Source: Druceiella hillmani (taxonomy: Eukaryota > Arthropoda > Insecta > Lepidoptera > Hepialidae). From it: a DNA stretch of 64,000 nt. A model generated the notes under the pieces. The model saw nothing but the letters and a program-made list of their open reading frames with translations. It was not told the origin of the DNA and did no database searches. The stretch lies in the NCBI GenBank assembly GCA_039881145.1, contig JAYKKI010000063.1, positions 11,668,501-11,732,500 of the forward strand. Reading direction: 5' to 3'. A program made the position numbers and the translations under genes. Positions 12,529 through 26,044 of this stretch are shown piece by piece. The first letter of the stretch is position 1, and every line of letters begins with the position of its first letter.

Positions 12529-12604
12529 TAATATTATTTATTGTACGTTTTTTATATAAACTTTTTTTATAATATTATTTATTGTACGTTTTTTTTAATA
12601 AACT
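12529..12604 (+). repeat. Tandem duplication, about 40-bp unit, two copies
   Basis: The block ATTATTTATTGTACGTTTTT occurs twice in a row with AT-rich connectors. Confidence 0.8.
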
Positions 12605-12934
12605 TACCTTTTCAACATATGACTTTTCAACAGATTATGTCCTTTTATAGAAACAATTTTTTAATAATCATTTTTTAATGATCTTTAAAAAAAACAATCA
12701 TTTGTCAAACTTGTAAGTAGAAAAACTCTAGTATTTATTGTGCCTATTATATTTCTTCTTATAACTAATGTAGCACTCGCAAGAATAATATATATCGCTT
12801 TGTTCCGAAACTCCGGAACCAAACATCTTGAACCAGACAAAAACAGGGTCGGTAAACCTAATTAGGAGATTACAAGGAAACCATAGTGATTATCTTAGAA
12901 TTTATAATTTTTGAAGTATACAAAATGTTTTTAT

Positions 12935-13100
12935 GCTATTAAAATATATAATAAGCAATATATTTACGATGTGAAAATTCAATATTTGTGAATAGTTTAA
13001 TATAAATACTATGTACAACTAAATGTTTATAAATGCCTGGATGTATATGGTACGTTCATATTGTGAGTTCTATTTGATAAGTTTTATTTTTATAAATCAA
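12935..13100 (-). repeat. Arthropod dispersed repeat fragment (head end)
   Basis: Shares AGCAATATATTTACG, TTCAATATTTGTGAATAG and AAATGTTTATAAATGCC with copies at 22385, 32680 and 43130. Confidence 0.75.
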
Positions 13101-13780
13101 ATTCTGTGCATATATTTTCCTACTTGAGTTCTGTACACTGAAAACTTTCCGAATCATTTTCAACGTTAGTTTGTTTATAATTTAATAAGTAAAGATCGGG
13201 ACCCCTTCCAAAATGTGTAGAGAACTTTTGTGCACATTCAATAATTTATAAAATTTTGTTGCATGAGTGGGCAGCGATCGCTCTTACGTACATACGGGTA
13301 TGTGGTAAATAAAAAAAATTAAAACTTATTTCAGTTTATGAAACCTTTCACTTCTGAGTTCAATTTTGATTTGTAATTTTTGTTATTTAAAATTTTAATT
13401 AACAGAATTGGTAAAAATATTTTACTATGCAAAATATAGTGCATAAAGCATCCATTAAAATTATCACTGTTCAAGTATGCTATATACGTTTCAAATACTA
13501 ATATTTTCGATACATAACAATTATAATTTTACCACTCTTTCATTGTCAGTTTATTGTATTAGGTTGGATACTAACAATGCCGACATCTCACTTCATCATT
13601 GTTAGGTCACATCCTTTCGTCTTCTTTGTCAAAAGATTTCATAAAATTTCCTATTCTTTCTCAAAAGCATGACATTATTTTTCCAATAGAGCATGAGAGA
13701 ACGAGAGTAGGTTTACCAAAATAGTGTTCTCTACATTTTGTAAATCAGAGCAAATTCAGCGGTTGTTGTATGGCTTGCAT

Positions 13781-13831
13781 TACTCTTGCTTCAAGAATTT
13801 CGTATTAAACGAAATTCTTGAAGCAAGAGTA
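13781..13831. repeat. Palindrome, 23-bp perfect arms, 5-nt loop
   Basis: Arms 13781-13803 and 13809-13831 (starting TACTCTTGCTTCAAG) are exact reverse complements around the loop ATTAA. The flanks show no terminal repeats of a transposon. Confidence 0.95.
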
Positions 13832-14316
13832 CTCCAAGTTATCTGAAATTTCAATATTTCATTTGCTTTTTATGCGTCAAAAGTCAGCTGTTAAATACAA
13901 AATCGTATGATGTGCTCATATTCCCTACCAGAAATTTTTAATTCCAGAAATCTCTAAAAGAAATCGGCGGATTTGTTAATTATTAATGTGATGAGTGGAC
14001 AGCGATCAGAGGTATTATATATTAAACTAATATTTACGTAATGGTTTCACACTATTTTCATGAAAATAGCAAATTTCTAATTTTAAAGCGCCAATCTTTT
14101 TAAGGATGCTTCATAACATTTACATCGTTTTAGCATAGGAAAAAGTATAAATGGTTATGGAAATTTTTCAATTAAAGTTTTGAAGAAATATTTAAAACTG
14201 TCAATAAATTTAAGCTATTTAAACGCCGCCATTTTAAAGCCTTATGGTAACGTCATAAGATATTCCCAGCGTCTTTGTACTGTAGGTGTTTTCGTTACTT
14301 TAAACATATTTTCAGT

Positions 14317-14530
14317 ATGATAGCCGTTAAAGCTATGAAAGAGCCAATTTATAAATATTGTATTATACCTAAGTGCAAAAATACTGTTAAAAGTGCAACT
14401 GATAAAGAAAGAAAGGAATTTTCTTGTCCAGAGCGATGCATAAATCTGGAAACAATGGTGCAAGTTTATGAGAAAAAATGAAATATCTCCGATAAGTTGT
14501 TTGCATTGATGTGAAGATCGCTTTAATGTA
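14317..14530 (+). pseudogene. THAP-type zinc-finger domain remnant
   Basis: The open part (ATG at 14317 or 14335, stop at 14479) reads KEPIYKYCIIPKCKNTVKSA and then a basic stretch. KYC-x4-C is the N-terminal zinc half of the THAP DNA-binding domain (C2CH). After the stop and a frameshift, CEDRFN at 14510-14527 matches the family's second half CEDHF, with the zinc-binding His replaced by Arg. Both halves lie at about the expected distance. THAP domains occur in P-element-type transposases and in many insect host genes. The source here is unknown, but the copy is dead. Confidence 0.72.
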
Positions 14531-16540
14531 TGTTTTATTAGGATAGCTAGTGTGATTTCAGTTACTCATAAGTTAATATTGTATTAAATATCAATCACAC
14601 AAACAGTAAATAGCTATGTACATAAACTAGTTTACGAAAGTTTAATACGACTTTCGTTTTTCGTTTTTTTTTACGTTAAGAAAAAACTACGTACTATTTG
14701 CAAAATACACGAAAAGTGACTTGAGTAAAACGTAATAAACTTGACTGAATGTAAATAACGTTACCTATAAATTAATAAAATATACACGGTATGCAGTCAT
14801 GTTCTTAAAATATTATAGTTTATATTTATTGTTCTCTACTTATGAATATATTTATGCATAAAAACGTACACAACGTATGATTTTAAATCATGTATTAAAA
14901 CAATTTCTTTGCAGCTTTCACTGCTTTGACCTCAGCGGACGTAAACTCTAACTTGGAAGCAAAATAAGATTTTATCACGAATAAACCTATTCTCGGCAGT
15001 TTATCCGAGTATGCTTTAAAAAAAAACTGCTTTCAGTCATCGTTCTAGACGATTTTCAATCTTACAGAAGTTAAAAATTCACTAGATATGTAAAATATTA
15101 CAAGAAAACTATTTTTATTTACCCATACTACACAAAATGTCAACATCACGAGCCTCTTGACATAGATTCAGACGTCAAGTTTCATTCTAAATAATAGTAT
15201 TGCGTTTTGATCATTCGGATTTCCCTTGCATAATCTGCACTCATTATTGATTAATTTGTGAAATTTTAAAGGAACTAATGAAGATAACAATGGTTTACAT
15301 ATAATGTCAGATTGATAAATAATTGGAAATGCGTATTTGAACCAAATTTAAATTACATGCGTATTCCCTATTCAAGCTTTGCTAATAATCATGAAACTTA
15401 CTAGCATATATGCAACACGGGACCATAAAAGCAAGACATTATGAGCATTTTAACCATTTCGGCATAGCATCGTTTTGTCCTAAATGTATAATAAAGAAAT
15501 TCACATATACAACACTGCACTGCAGAAGGCAACACAATCCCTCTTCCATTTATGCCGAACCATTTTCTGAAAAGCATCGTTTGTTCATAAATACTATACA
15601 ACATACTGAAAACTACATTTTACCCTGTGTTTAGAAAGATATTTCCATCAACAGTTTTATTTATGCGACTATAAACTTGTAGACTTTACGGCGGCCGAAA
15701 CACTTTACAGCATCCTTCGGGGCGGCCGATGATTTACATAGCATACTTAAATTTGCAATTAACGAATACTTTATTCAGCAGTATTTTGCCGTTAGCTGTT
15801 GCGTCATAAATTAAAGAATTTAAAGCATAATAAGTATTTGTTCGTATTATTAAATTTCGGACAAATTTATGATAATGATTTAATGAAACTGAATGAGACA
15901 TAATCTTTAAATGCTGATAAAGAGCAATTTTAAGTATTCTTGCTTCTATATAATTCTGGTAATAATTACCAGCAAATTTGCATTTATATTATGAATGACC
16001 ACATTCATAACCAAAAATACATTAACTTCTCACGGTGTCATTTGGTGTCCGTTTTGTGTAAATAAATATTGCATTTTTACTCTCACGTACCCATTAGCAA
16101 AAATCTCACGAATTCCGAATTTTAAGAAACATTCATTGAAATTAATTATATTAATATTTTCCTATATAATTCCAATTTATGTGGTTTCAACAGGCGTAAT
16201 CAAAGAAAGTTTATTAAATTTTTTCTCATATTTGAATCGATTTCTAGTAGTAACTTCAAAAGTAATTAATTCTGTCAGAAAGATATAGTCGCGATAGAGA
16301 TCGAACATAAGAGAGTCAGTCACAATAGAGATCGAATATAAATAATATTTAAATTATTCTAAAACAACAAAAATTAACATTTTTATATAGTGGATTTACA
16401 TTTAAAAATTAAATTTGTGGGCCGTTTCGAGATTAGCTTATTTGACAAAATTTATTAAAAATACTTTAATTAAAATACGATTGAGTTGATATTTTCACCT
16501 GATTAGGCAAGTTTTAAAAAAATCACGTAAGTTATAAACA
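14531..16540. other. AT-rich spacer, no gene recognised
   Basis: The frame at 15995-16288 (97 codons) is hydrophobic and AT-driven, and the overlapping opposite frames at 15401-15634 carry no motif. A GC-richer spot with repeated GGCGGCCGA lies at 15690-15730. Confidence 0.5.
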
Positions 16541-16554
16541 AGCAAGGTCAGAAA

Positions 16555-16665
16555 TAGACACCTTACATTACATTTTTTGTCTGTCTGTTCTATATATCCA
16601 CGTGGAAGATATTAAGTTCAAATTAACCAATGCGGTTTAATACCAAACGTTCTGTGTACGTAACT
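16555..16665 (-). repeat. Arthropod dispersed repeat fragment
   Basis: Contains the family's TCTGTCTGTTCTA run and CCACGTGGAAGATATTAAG, corresponding to the ACGCGTGGATATATCAA block at 32380. Confidence 0.55.
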
Positions 16666-16669
16666 ATAA

Positions 16670-18420
16670 AATACGTGCCGACTTAAGGGACTAGACAAAG
16701 GTTTCAAGTCATCAAAGGATTAACCAATTGCGAATGCTGTTGATATTGTGCTTTAATTATATTAAAGACAATTGTAGCGTTTGGATTTATTATCGAATCT
16801 CTATTGAATTGTTAATACCATGAGCCATTGTTTTGAGTACAAATTGGCTTGCCATCATGACGATAAATAATAAATTTCAAAACTGATGGAGCTTTTGCGT
16901 AGGTTTAAGTGCAAGAAAAACGTTATTTTACCGGAAGCTTCTGCTTTTGGAGAGTGAATGATGGTAACATTTAGATCCACTTTCCTCACTTTATAAATAT
17001 TAGTAAAAGAAGCTTATTTCGTAAATGTTATGATATTATTCAAACAACAGTGCGTCAAATTAAATTTTTGTCGAGACGGGGTAATTATGAAGTGCAATAA
17101 GATGAGGATACGGGTCTTTCATTTCTTACATGATAGTGTAATATACGATATTGGTTGCTCATAAATTAATTGGAATATTCGTAATGTTGTTAAGTTTGTA
17201 TTTAAGCTGAACTAAATAATGTACGGTTCATTTCTGAGACATAAATATACATAGCGTCCTATATGATTAACAATATACACCTTTTAATTTTTTTGTAAAT
17301 TTTCACCTTGTCTACAGTACTTTTATGTATTATGTTACTGTAGATATAAAGTCTTAAACGGTTAACTCAAAAATGTGTCCGGTATGCCTAGGTCACTTCA
17401 TTGAAATCGTTATTCCACATTACCTACACCATGCCAATCTAAACATCCCGTGATTTATGATAACAAAATTCGAGTACTAAGCAGATACTGTCTGTGTACT
17501 AAATTTCTTTTGTAAATTTCGTAAATATTTTTTACAAATGTTTCACCTTTACCTTATCAGTATATTTGGTTTGACAATCCTTGCTGGGCTAAAGCTTTTC
17601 TTTGAAACCTTTTTTACTTGTATTTTCCAATTACTTTCCTCACTGATGGTGAAACTCAATTCAATGTATCTCAACAGATCCTGGTTCTTACTCTTTTTCT
17701 AGCCTCGATCCATTTTCCGAAAACAAACTATTAACTTTAGTTTAATCATTAATTCTTGAGATAGATCTTCTACTCAGTTCATATAATATATGTACATAAT
17801 CTTCTTATTGATTTTAAGCTGCATTTGAGAGTAATCATGATTTAAAAACGATAAGAAATTTTGGAAATCTAACTACGTTTGGTAAATTAAATTAGCTGGG
17901 TGGGATAATACTCATTATTCCGGTGTTTTGGTAGAACTTAAAAATAATAAATCCGACTCTCTTAATATCATAAATAGTATTCTATAAGACGAAAATTCTC
18001 TCTTTTGCCTTTTTCAATATTGTAAAGAAAGTAATCAGAGACACGAATACCAACATCTATGAACATTTATCTTTAAAGTTGATAAAGCTCTTTGCATTTT
18101 TAGGTAATGCAGATATTATAGCAAAAATAATTCCGGCTTTGAAAATTACTTTTAATGCCCCGGAAAAAACAGTAGCTCGTTTGTCATAAATGTTGCAAAA
18201 CAAAAAAATTAACTGTCGTCAGAAATTATTATACTAATAGACATTCACCTAAATATCGGGAAAAAGAAATTCATCGATTAGAAAGTTTACCTAAAGAGTT
18301 TTTGTTACCAGCTCTAAAAATTTAACGCATAAAAAAATCAAAACCCAGTCATAAAAGTCAAGAAAAGCTTTCTGGAACATAAACGCTTCCTGAACCATCA
18401 ATTCCTAGCTTAAACTTCTT
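16670..18420. other. AT-rich spacer, no gene recognised
   Basis: No coding signature, RNA gene or long repeat seen. The last few hundred bases may be older parts of the retroelement that ends at 18706. Confidence 0.5.
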
Positions 18421-18706
18421 CTTCATAAAACCTTTATTAAATTTGCCTTGATTTATGGTTCAAGCAAGTGGACACTTACAAAATATGAGGAAAAGCAAAT
18501 TGCTATTAAAAAATGTGTTTGGTAGTAACTGGGTGGAATTAATAAGAACGGCCAACGTCACAGAAGATATATTTTTGAAATTTGCAGATTCTTTGAAGAA
18601 TTAGATATAAATAAATATATTAAAGTAAATCATCTGAAATGGTATATTTGTATCCTTCATAGTAATAACACAGACCTATTAAGAATAAGCAAGAAGATGT
18701 CTAGAT
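18421..18706 (+). pseudogene. Non-LTR retrotransposon reverse-transcriptase C-terminal remnant
   Basis: The translation reads HKTFIKFALIYGSSKWTLTK, then after stops GQRHRRYIFEICRFFEELDI and KYIKVNHLKWYICIL. These correspond to the region after the polymerase core of insect LINE reverse transcriptases: a LYGSETWTLTK-like motif, then the 'RYN-EL--L--EPDI' and 'I-RLRWAGHVLRM' blocks. The upstream polymerase core is not readable. Several stops mark it as dead. The clade cannot be fixed from this piece. Confidence 0.82.
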
Positions 18707-21700
18707 AGTGCTGCCATTTTATGCCCTAATTAATTAGTCGTACAATCGTAAAAAATGCTAGAACGCAGTATGTGAATAAGATATCGTCGGTAGGTTTCAC
18801 GAATCTTTTAATGAAGTAATAGTAAAATTTTACGAGTTAACCATTTACACAACTTAGCCGTTACAATGAAGAACGTAGCGCTTAAAAAATCTTCTTTTAT
18901 TTTGAAATAAAACTTTACTACACGAGGTAGATACAAATCAACCTGTTATGAAATTCACTTTTGTCATAGGTATTTGAATGCCTGCTTATTTTCTAAACGT
19001 TTTCATTTTCAATATTGCTTTCAGTGAATGCAATTTTAAATCAAGTATTCATCTATAGAAATTATAAATATTACTGAGCTCTAAAGTTTCATGAATTTCA
19101 CAATATTTAGCTGAAGACTAAATTTGCCCCCAAAAATAAATAAAATGAGAATTTGCAGCAGCAAAAAACATTTTTAAATTTTTCTATTGATTTTGTGGTA
19201 TTTATTGTATCGAAATGAAAAAAAAGTATTCCCAATATGAAATTTGTGCTTCAACCCACTTTTATTTGACACCCTACGAAATCAAAAGTAAAGAAATGAC
19301 GCGAAAAAAAATTTCTAATCGTTTTATATTAAAGTGAAATTTCCTTGAAACGCGCGATGAAACGTTTTCATGCAACGTTTTATTTAACATTTGAATGTAA
19401 CGAATCTATAGCAATAAGGACGGAAATAGGTACTTAGCCAACGGTCGAAAGAGATAGATGAATACGATGGAACAAGAAAAGAAGTGTACGCATGCGCAAA
19501 AACAAACAAATATGGTGCTCACTATTGTTATCAGATTTTTTATACCTTATGTTTGTCAAAAAAAATGACATTATTGAGCATACTGATATCAACTGTTTTG
19601 TACGTTACGTGTGTCATCACTAAACTGCCAACATTTTGTCGATTTATTTATCTATTTATGATTTATTACTAATTTTGCGTGTACTTAATCCTTTACGAGA
19701 CTTACAACATATATAAAGTACATATCGATTTAGAAATCTAAATTTTAAATTTTGTTTTTTAAAGACAATTTAGATTTCAGTTTAGATTTAACTCAATACT
19801 AGTGAAATTTATTTTTCTTATTTACCCAGAAAGTGAATATTTTTATATGAAAAGTAGTTTTTTTATAAAATTGATACGATCATTTCTTATTGGGATGTTA
19901 TTGATTACACTTTGCTGTTTATAGGATGTCAATTTAAATAAGTACGGCGAAATAGAAATTTCAGATTTGAATTACTGTTGGACCTAGAATATTTCTCAAG
20001 TTTTGTAATCTGAGCGTCACGCTTAATTCGTGTCACAAAAAATATTTGATTACCAAAAATTTTATTATTCGGAAACTATCAATTATATCTACGTGAACAA
20101 TATTATACTCAATAGAGTTTTACAAGTTGCACGTTTAAATACTTATCGATATTGCACTCACGTCTGATGCAAATTATAACGCAAAGTTGAAGTATGTGCA
20201 CAGAGATGCATATTAATTTATTATAATGTAGTCTAGCTTCTGCTTTCGTTATACGAGTACGATATTTTGAGTTAACATTAATTTCATATTTACAGGCTTT
20301 CTCAAAAGACCATAGATATAATTTCATCTTTACATGCCTTTCTTCGGACTGTGAAAATATCGCAAAAATAATAAAGTGTCCAAAATAAGTACATTAAACT
20401 ACAAAAGTTATGGAAAACGTTAATAGATACAGTGATCTACACACGAGGAATTAAAAAAAATTGTGATGTTCGATATTGAATATCAACTCGTTAGGAGCAC
20501 CTCTTTGAGGTGTCACCCTGTCCAAGTGAACTAGTGCCCAGTATTAACTATGTGGCTACAAATATGGTGGTATTAACTATATGGCTCACAATACTTCATT
20601 CTGTTATGTGGCCATACTAAAGTTTCATACGTCTATTGTTATACGTCTGACTCATTATACATCATCAAACTAGCAACCAATTCCCTATATAGCGCCCCCT
20701 GATTTTTTTACAATACAGTAAATGTAATCAGAATTATTTTAATAGAAAACTTCTTAATTTTTTATTAAAGTGTAAAAGTTATCTATTAACTTTTAGGTAT
20801 ATTTTATGAAACTTTAAAAGCAATCACTTTCATTCTACTACGATAATATATATACGATATAGCTTGCATTCAATGTTTAATGCTCAGTATTTAATGGTTT
20901 GAGATTGCTCGCATAACGACAACTAATTAGCACTTTCTAGGTATCAATTGATTTAATGGAATCTGTAAACAAGCAAAACTATACAAAGTAGATACTTAGA
21001 ATATCGAGCGTCATTGACGTTGATTTCGACTATTTAAAAATGTTATAATATTGACTATAACATCGAAAAAACTGCCATGCCAAGTATATTATATTTTGAT
21101 AACTTATAGAAAGAATATGTAAGTATATGTTGTCTTCACACTCTACTTAAACAGTTATAAAACATATTCTTTATTTATTTGCGCAGTGTTTCAGATCCTA
21201 TCCATCTCATTTAGGCATTGTGTTGAGGTAGGCATTAATCAGCGTTGCATTGTGTTTTTCAAATAGCTTGGAATAATCTAATTTTGGTATGAAATACCAT
21301 CCAGCGAGCGAAGTCTACTGAGCATAATCTAAGCTCGCCCAGCTTTGAAAAGTTTTGGCACCAAGTAAACTATGGCATAATAAAATCTGTCTCCTTGAAT
21401 CTTATGAACAGTTGATACCAACAATAATAATATCAAGGGTAATATTCTAGTTTAATAGTATCATAGCTCTATTTGGCTGGAAATTGTACAGAAGTGGGCT
21501 TTATGACATGTATGTTATATTTAGAAAAGTCAATATGGACTTTTGTATATTTGTTGAATACATATATCTGGTCGATATGATCTGGTGACAGACAAATCGC
21601 TCTAAATAGGAATAATTTTACAAGGAAATAAGGTTTATAACATCAGAACTCGTAACGACAATAGTCTGCTGCAACGAACATATGGAATACAATATATTAC

Positions 21701-22189
21701 CAAAAATATAACTAAGACATATATTATTGATCATAATACTTGTAGTAGAATTGATTCGGGTGACATACAATATTGATAATAATACTTGTAGTAGAAGTGA
21801 CTCGGATGTGGTATTTACAAACTATGCCAAATATTCCTCACTGATTGGATACTGTCACTAGTTGGATAGTTAAATCCGGTCGCATATAAAACGATGACAG
21901 AAAGTGAAACAGATTCATTTACTGACCCTCTCTACCAGTATTTTAAGTAGTTCATACATAATATTGATCACAATACTTAATAGTAAAATCGGTTGGGATA
22001 TATTATTGACAACTGATGTTAAATTATTAACAAGTTACAATTTTTGCTTAATTCCGTAAACACTGTAGGGCATCGTTTGAACGTTTAGTTAAAAGGGTTT
22101 TGAAACTATTTAAAAAAAATTATAATTTTTTTATAATTTTAAGCAGTAAACCTTCAGGAATATGCTGTAAAATATGAAAAAATATGTCC
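18707..22189. other. AT-rich spacer, no gene recognised
   Basis: An inverted repeat with 12-bp arms lies at 19733-19744 and 19767-19778. A local repetition of CAATATTGATAATAATACTTG-like pieces is at 21725-21800. Open frames at 19484 and 20109 have no motif. Confidence 0.5.
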
Positions 22190-22287
22190 GGGGACGAGAC
22201 GTATTGCTGGCCGAATGGTAAACAAGACATAAAATAGGCCAAATTAATCCGGAAAATCCGACAAGACACAGACCTGGTCGAATGGCT
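22190..22287 (+). repeat. Dispersed repeat of unknown class, copy 1
   Basis: Shares GGCCGAATGG, ACAAGACATAAAATAGGCC, AATTAATCCG and GACCTGG with 23452-23550. It is GC-richer than the flanks. No open frame fits both copies, so it is more likely SINE-like than coding. Confidence 0.7.
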
Positions 22288-22369
22288 TTATTTCCAAAAC
22301 TACACAACGCAACAATACAGCGCTGATTATACAAGTCATATTTTTTTTTAAATTGCGCCATCTTTTTAC

Positions 22370-22530
22370 GCCCATGAAAGATGTAATATGCAATATATTT
22401 ACGTCGTGAAAAATTAATATTCGTGAATAGTTCAATAAAAATGCTTAAAGACCTAAATATGTGCGGAACTCTTATAGTGCAAGTTTTTAATTATGTAATG
22501 TGTCTTATGAAGTTTGATATATAGGTATTT
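22370..22530 (-). repeat. Arthropod dispersed repeat fragment (head end)
   Basis: Runs GCAATATATTTACGTCGTG, TATTCGTGAATAGTTCAAT, CCTAAATATGTGCGGAACTC, then ATAGTGCAAGTTT, in the same order as the copies at 12935 and 32680. Confidence 0.75.
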
Positions 22531-22841
22531 TTTGACAAGGCTTGTTGTAAGGTTCTCGAACCTATGTACTGTTTTCTATTGATAAATATCTTTAGAAGTT
22601 TAAGTAACATATGTCTAGAAATATGTTGAAACATATAAAACAAATTACATTATCCTCAATCTCTCCAATTTCCGATACCATCGAACTGACTAAAATCATA
22701 AAAATAAGTGTGTTTCCACAAGCGCACTTAAAATACGTGAGAAAACTATAGCCTGCATCCCAGATCGAACAGGCTTTGCGAAGTTAATAGTATTATACTG
22801 CCGACAAACTTGTATTACGTGATCGGTGAATTTTATTTTAC

Positions 22842-22887
22842 ATATTTTTCGTTGAATAATACTCGAGTATTATTCAATGAAAAATAT
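22842..22887. repeat. Palindrome, 23-bp arms, one mismatch, no loop
   Basis: The centre is ATACTCGAGTAT. The arms at 22842-22864 and 22865-22887 differ at one position only (a G-T type change). Confidence 0.93.
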
Positions 22888-23451
22888 CTGGAAGGAAAGC
22901 GAGCATGTAAGTTTTTACCGCAAAATTTTTGGTAGATATGCAAAATTAATGCGTAACTATTTTTTTATTTCTATTAAGATTTTTTAGGTATTTTTATTTA
23001 CAATATTTTTTATTATTATGAATTCTGAATGTTTCATTTTAGTTTTCCTGAAACATATTCCATTAAAAAACTGTTTTTTTTTCTCTTATCGTAGTGATTA
23101 GACTATAGCTGTAAGTTAATTAAACATATGAATTTATAACACATGTTAAAGCCGCAAAAAAGTTAAAAAAATTGAGTATTCATAGGACGCTTGGCAGATG
23201 TGAAATATGTAAATTTTTTTCAATATCACTGTAACTTATATTTTAAATTAATATACGCGTTTATGGTTTTAAGACAGTCTAATGCAATATAACGAGAAAG
23301 ATGAAAGAATTTGTGAACTTTAGTAAATAAGAAATAATAGTGATACTCTAACACACGCGTAAAGTAGCGTGTATGTAGTGTAGTAGAGAGGGAAACGTTA
23401 AGTACAAAAGAGACGCCAATACGTAAAACTGCAGAATTACGTCGGAATTAG

Positions 23452-23550
23452 CCGACAAGTTGTGAGGCGGGCCAAATGGCATACAAGACGTAAAACAGGC
23501 CGAATTAATCCGAAAAAGCTGACGAGAAACGAACCTGGGCGAGTGGCAGG
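23452..23550 (+). repeat. Dispersed repeat of unknown class, copy 2
   Basis: Matches 22190-22287: GGGCCAAATGGC, ACAAGACGTAAAACAGGCCG, AATTAATCCG and ACCTGGGCGAGTGG. Several differences between the copies are CG versus CA or TG. Confidence 0.7.
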
Positions 23551-23607
23551 ACGCGATGTACCATCAGAAGGTTATAACTCCCATCCAAACATGCAATTAG
23601 GTGTTTC

Positions 23608-24003
23608 GAATCAATAAGCAAATATCTGTTTACATTCCGTCCTTCCAAGTTGATTCAAGTAAACACCAGGCAGAAACTCTATTTGTACTTGTGCGCTCGA
23701 TTACGAACGCAGTTAAAGTCTCCTGGAACATATGACAAACCTTTGTCATGCTTGATAAATGGTTAAAAGTCATTGGACTAAAATAATGTAAACAAATATT
23801 AGCTATTGATATTTCATATCAATAAACAAATATCTATTTACTCTCCGTCTTTCCAAGTTGATTCAAGTAGATACCTGGTAGAAACTCTGTCTGTATTTGT
23901 GCGCTAGAATACGCACGTAAAGTGTCCGGAAATTTAATAGAAACCTTTTTCATGCTAAATTAATTGCTAAAAGTCATTGTTTAAAAATAATGTCAAAAAA
24001 TAT
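23608..24003 (+). repeat. Tandem duplication, about 200-bp unit, two copies
   Basis: Units at about 23608-23799 and 23818-24003 both carry AAATATCTRTTTAC, CTTCCAAGTTGATTCAAGTA, GCAGAAACTCT, TTGTGCGCT, CATGCT and GTTAAAAGTCATTG in the same order. The copies are diverged, so the duplication is not recent. No coding sense was seen. Confidence 0.9.
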
Positions 24004-24269
24004 TGTGTAAGTAAAAGTTTACTTGCAACAAAAACAAGCAAAAATAAAACAAAATATCGCATGGAATTAAAACGGAATACATTCCACATCCGCGTTGTAA
24101 CAAAGGCATCTTTTTTTCCTCTCTCTCCAGTTTTACAGCGTCATTAAAGTCGGCGCCTGCGTCTGCTGTTAAATCGTTCTTGATGGAACGTGCTCCAATC
24201 GAGACATTGTTAATACGAAGTCCAACATATACTGGGCAAAAATATACTGGGAGACTCGTTGAAAGCTAG

Positions 24270-26044
24270 TCATTTTTTCATAGACGATTGGTTAATTTAA
24301 ATGAAATCAGATAAGTAAATAAATAAGTTCTAAAAACTGTTTATTTGCTACTTTAAGTTGTATGTGGATTCTGAGTATTTATGTACTATTATTAAGTGTA
24401 CTGAAAATAATACAATTATTGGTCTCATTTATCCATTTGATACAATAAATTATAAAAAATAGATATCAAAGAAAGTTTGGAAGACAGAGAATCTAAACGC
24501 ATATCTTCAGATGCGTTATGTTAACGGTATATAAATTTGTGAACGATGTTCATAAATTCATTATCTGATTTATCTTTAGGCGATATTAAACCATCTTGTT
24601 GTGCAAATATGCATTGCTTTTCTCTAGCTACCTTCCGGCACAAATACGAGTGTGTGTAAGTATTAATCATTGTTTGAACTACCTGGTGCTCTGGCTAAGA
24701 ATGATAAAAGAAACAGCATATGGTATGAGATATTGTTAATAAAAAAAACGCTTTTTGCATTAACTTCCTGAGTTAATTGAAAGTATATCCTCATAATTGG
24801 CATATATTCATGTGCTTTAATAATTATCAAAAAATAGATAAATTATTTTAAACTTTTTTTTAAAATCGTAAATTTATTTTTACTTTGCAAGTGACATTTC
24901 TTTACACAAACTTTGGTAAATACGTCCAGTTTTGCTTCCACATCCATTACTTAATTAGGCACAATTAAATTAAGATAATAATTAAATTAAACTTCACACC
25001 GCTTGTACAAACGACAGATCTGCACAAAATTATTATATCAAGTATGCACATAAAGATTCTTCATGTATGCCCATCGTGCATGCCGTTACATGTATACAAT
25101 CCTATGACGTAAACGACTGCATTAAATAAAGTTGAGTTGACATATGTCAAAAAAATAGTACTCGACAATTTTTTTTTGATAAATTTTAAGGTATATATAT
25201 ATATGAGGAGCAAAAACAATTTTGGCAATTCTTTAAAATTTACTGAGTTATAAAGTACTGACATTAACATTTGAACAAAAATTACAATGAGGGATTGTTC
25301 TGTTATTTTTAGTAATACTCCTCATAACCTACATAAGCAAATTAGACACAGAGATATCCTTAATTTATCCCTACTATTAAATTTAGAAGCTCATAACTTT
25401 TTCGTAAACTGTATAGTAGAAATTTTTATTAATCTATACTTTAATAATATTTTGCACACAGGATAAAATTGAGCAGTAATCAACTACCCTGTTATATGGG
25501 GTACATTACGGTGTTAATAATTAATTTAGGGGAATTATAAAAATTTTTCTTTCGATCGCCTAAATTTCGATTTAAAGTTATATTTTCTGTCAATAAATAA
25601 CATAAATAATAAGGCAGCAATTCGTGCCTATATTATATTATTTATTATGTGTTTAGACATAGGGAGTGTTTAGATAAGGGTATGGAGAGATAGTAATGCA
25701 AAAATTAAATTAATCAACTGAGTACATGAAACTAAATGAAACATTTTGCATTTTACAGATCAATTTTCCAATCGAGCTTTGGGATATTTTTGTCAAAATG
25801 TTTGTGATGAATAATTAAATAACTTTATGTACCCTGAAGTGATAAATACACATTCATTTCAATATTAATTTTTTTAAATTAATTACTTCATGCTTATGGC
25901 GCCTTTGCTTTTCTTTTAAGCCAAACATTTTATTTTACTTTGAAAAGAAATGTTTGAAAAAAAAACTTACTTTTTCAAAATTTTTTGCTTAAAAAAATAT
26001 CGCAAATTTTATCATCTACATTCAGAAATTGAAAAAAAAATTTG
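24270..26044. other. AT-rich spacer, no gene recognised
   Basis: Only low-complexity AT sequence and short homopolymer runs. The frame at 25061-25270 is a chance hydrophobic run over a short TA tract. Confidence 0.5.

Noticed and set aside
15995..16288. 97-codon hydrophobic open frame
   Set aside because: AT-driven composition, no signal or domain I recognise, and no upstream or downstream gene structure.
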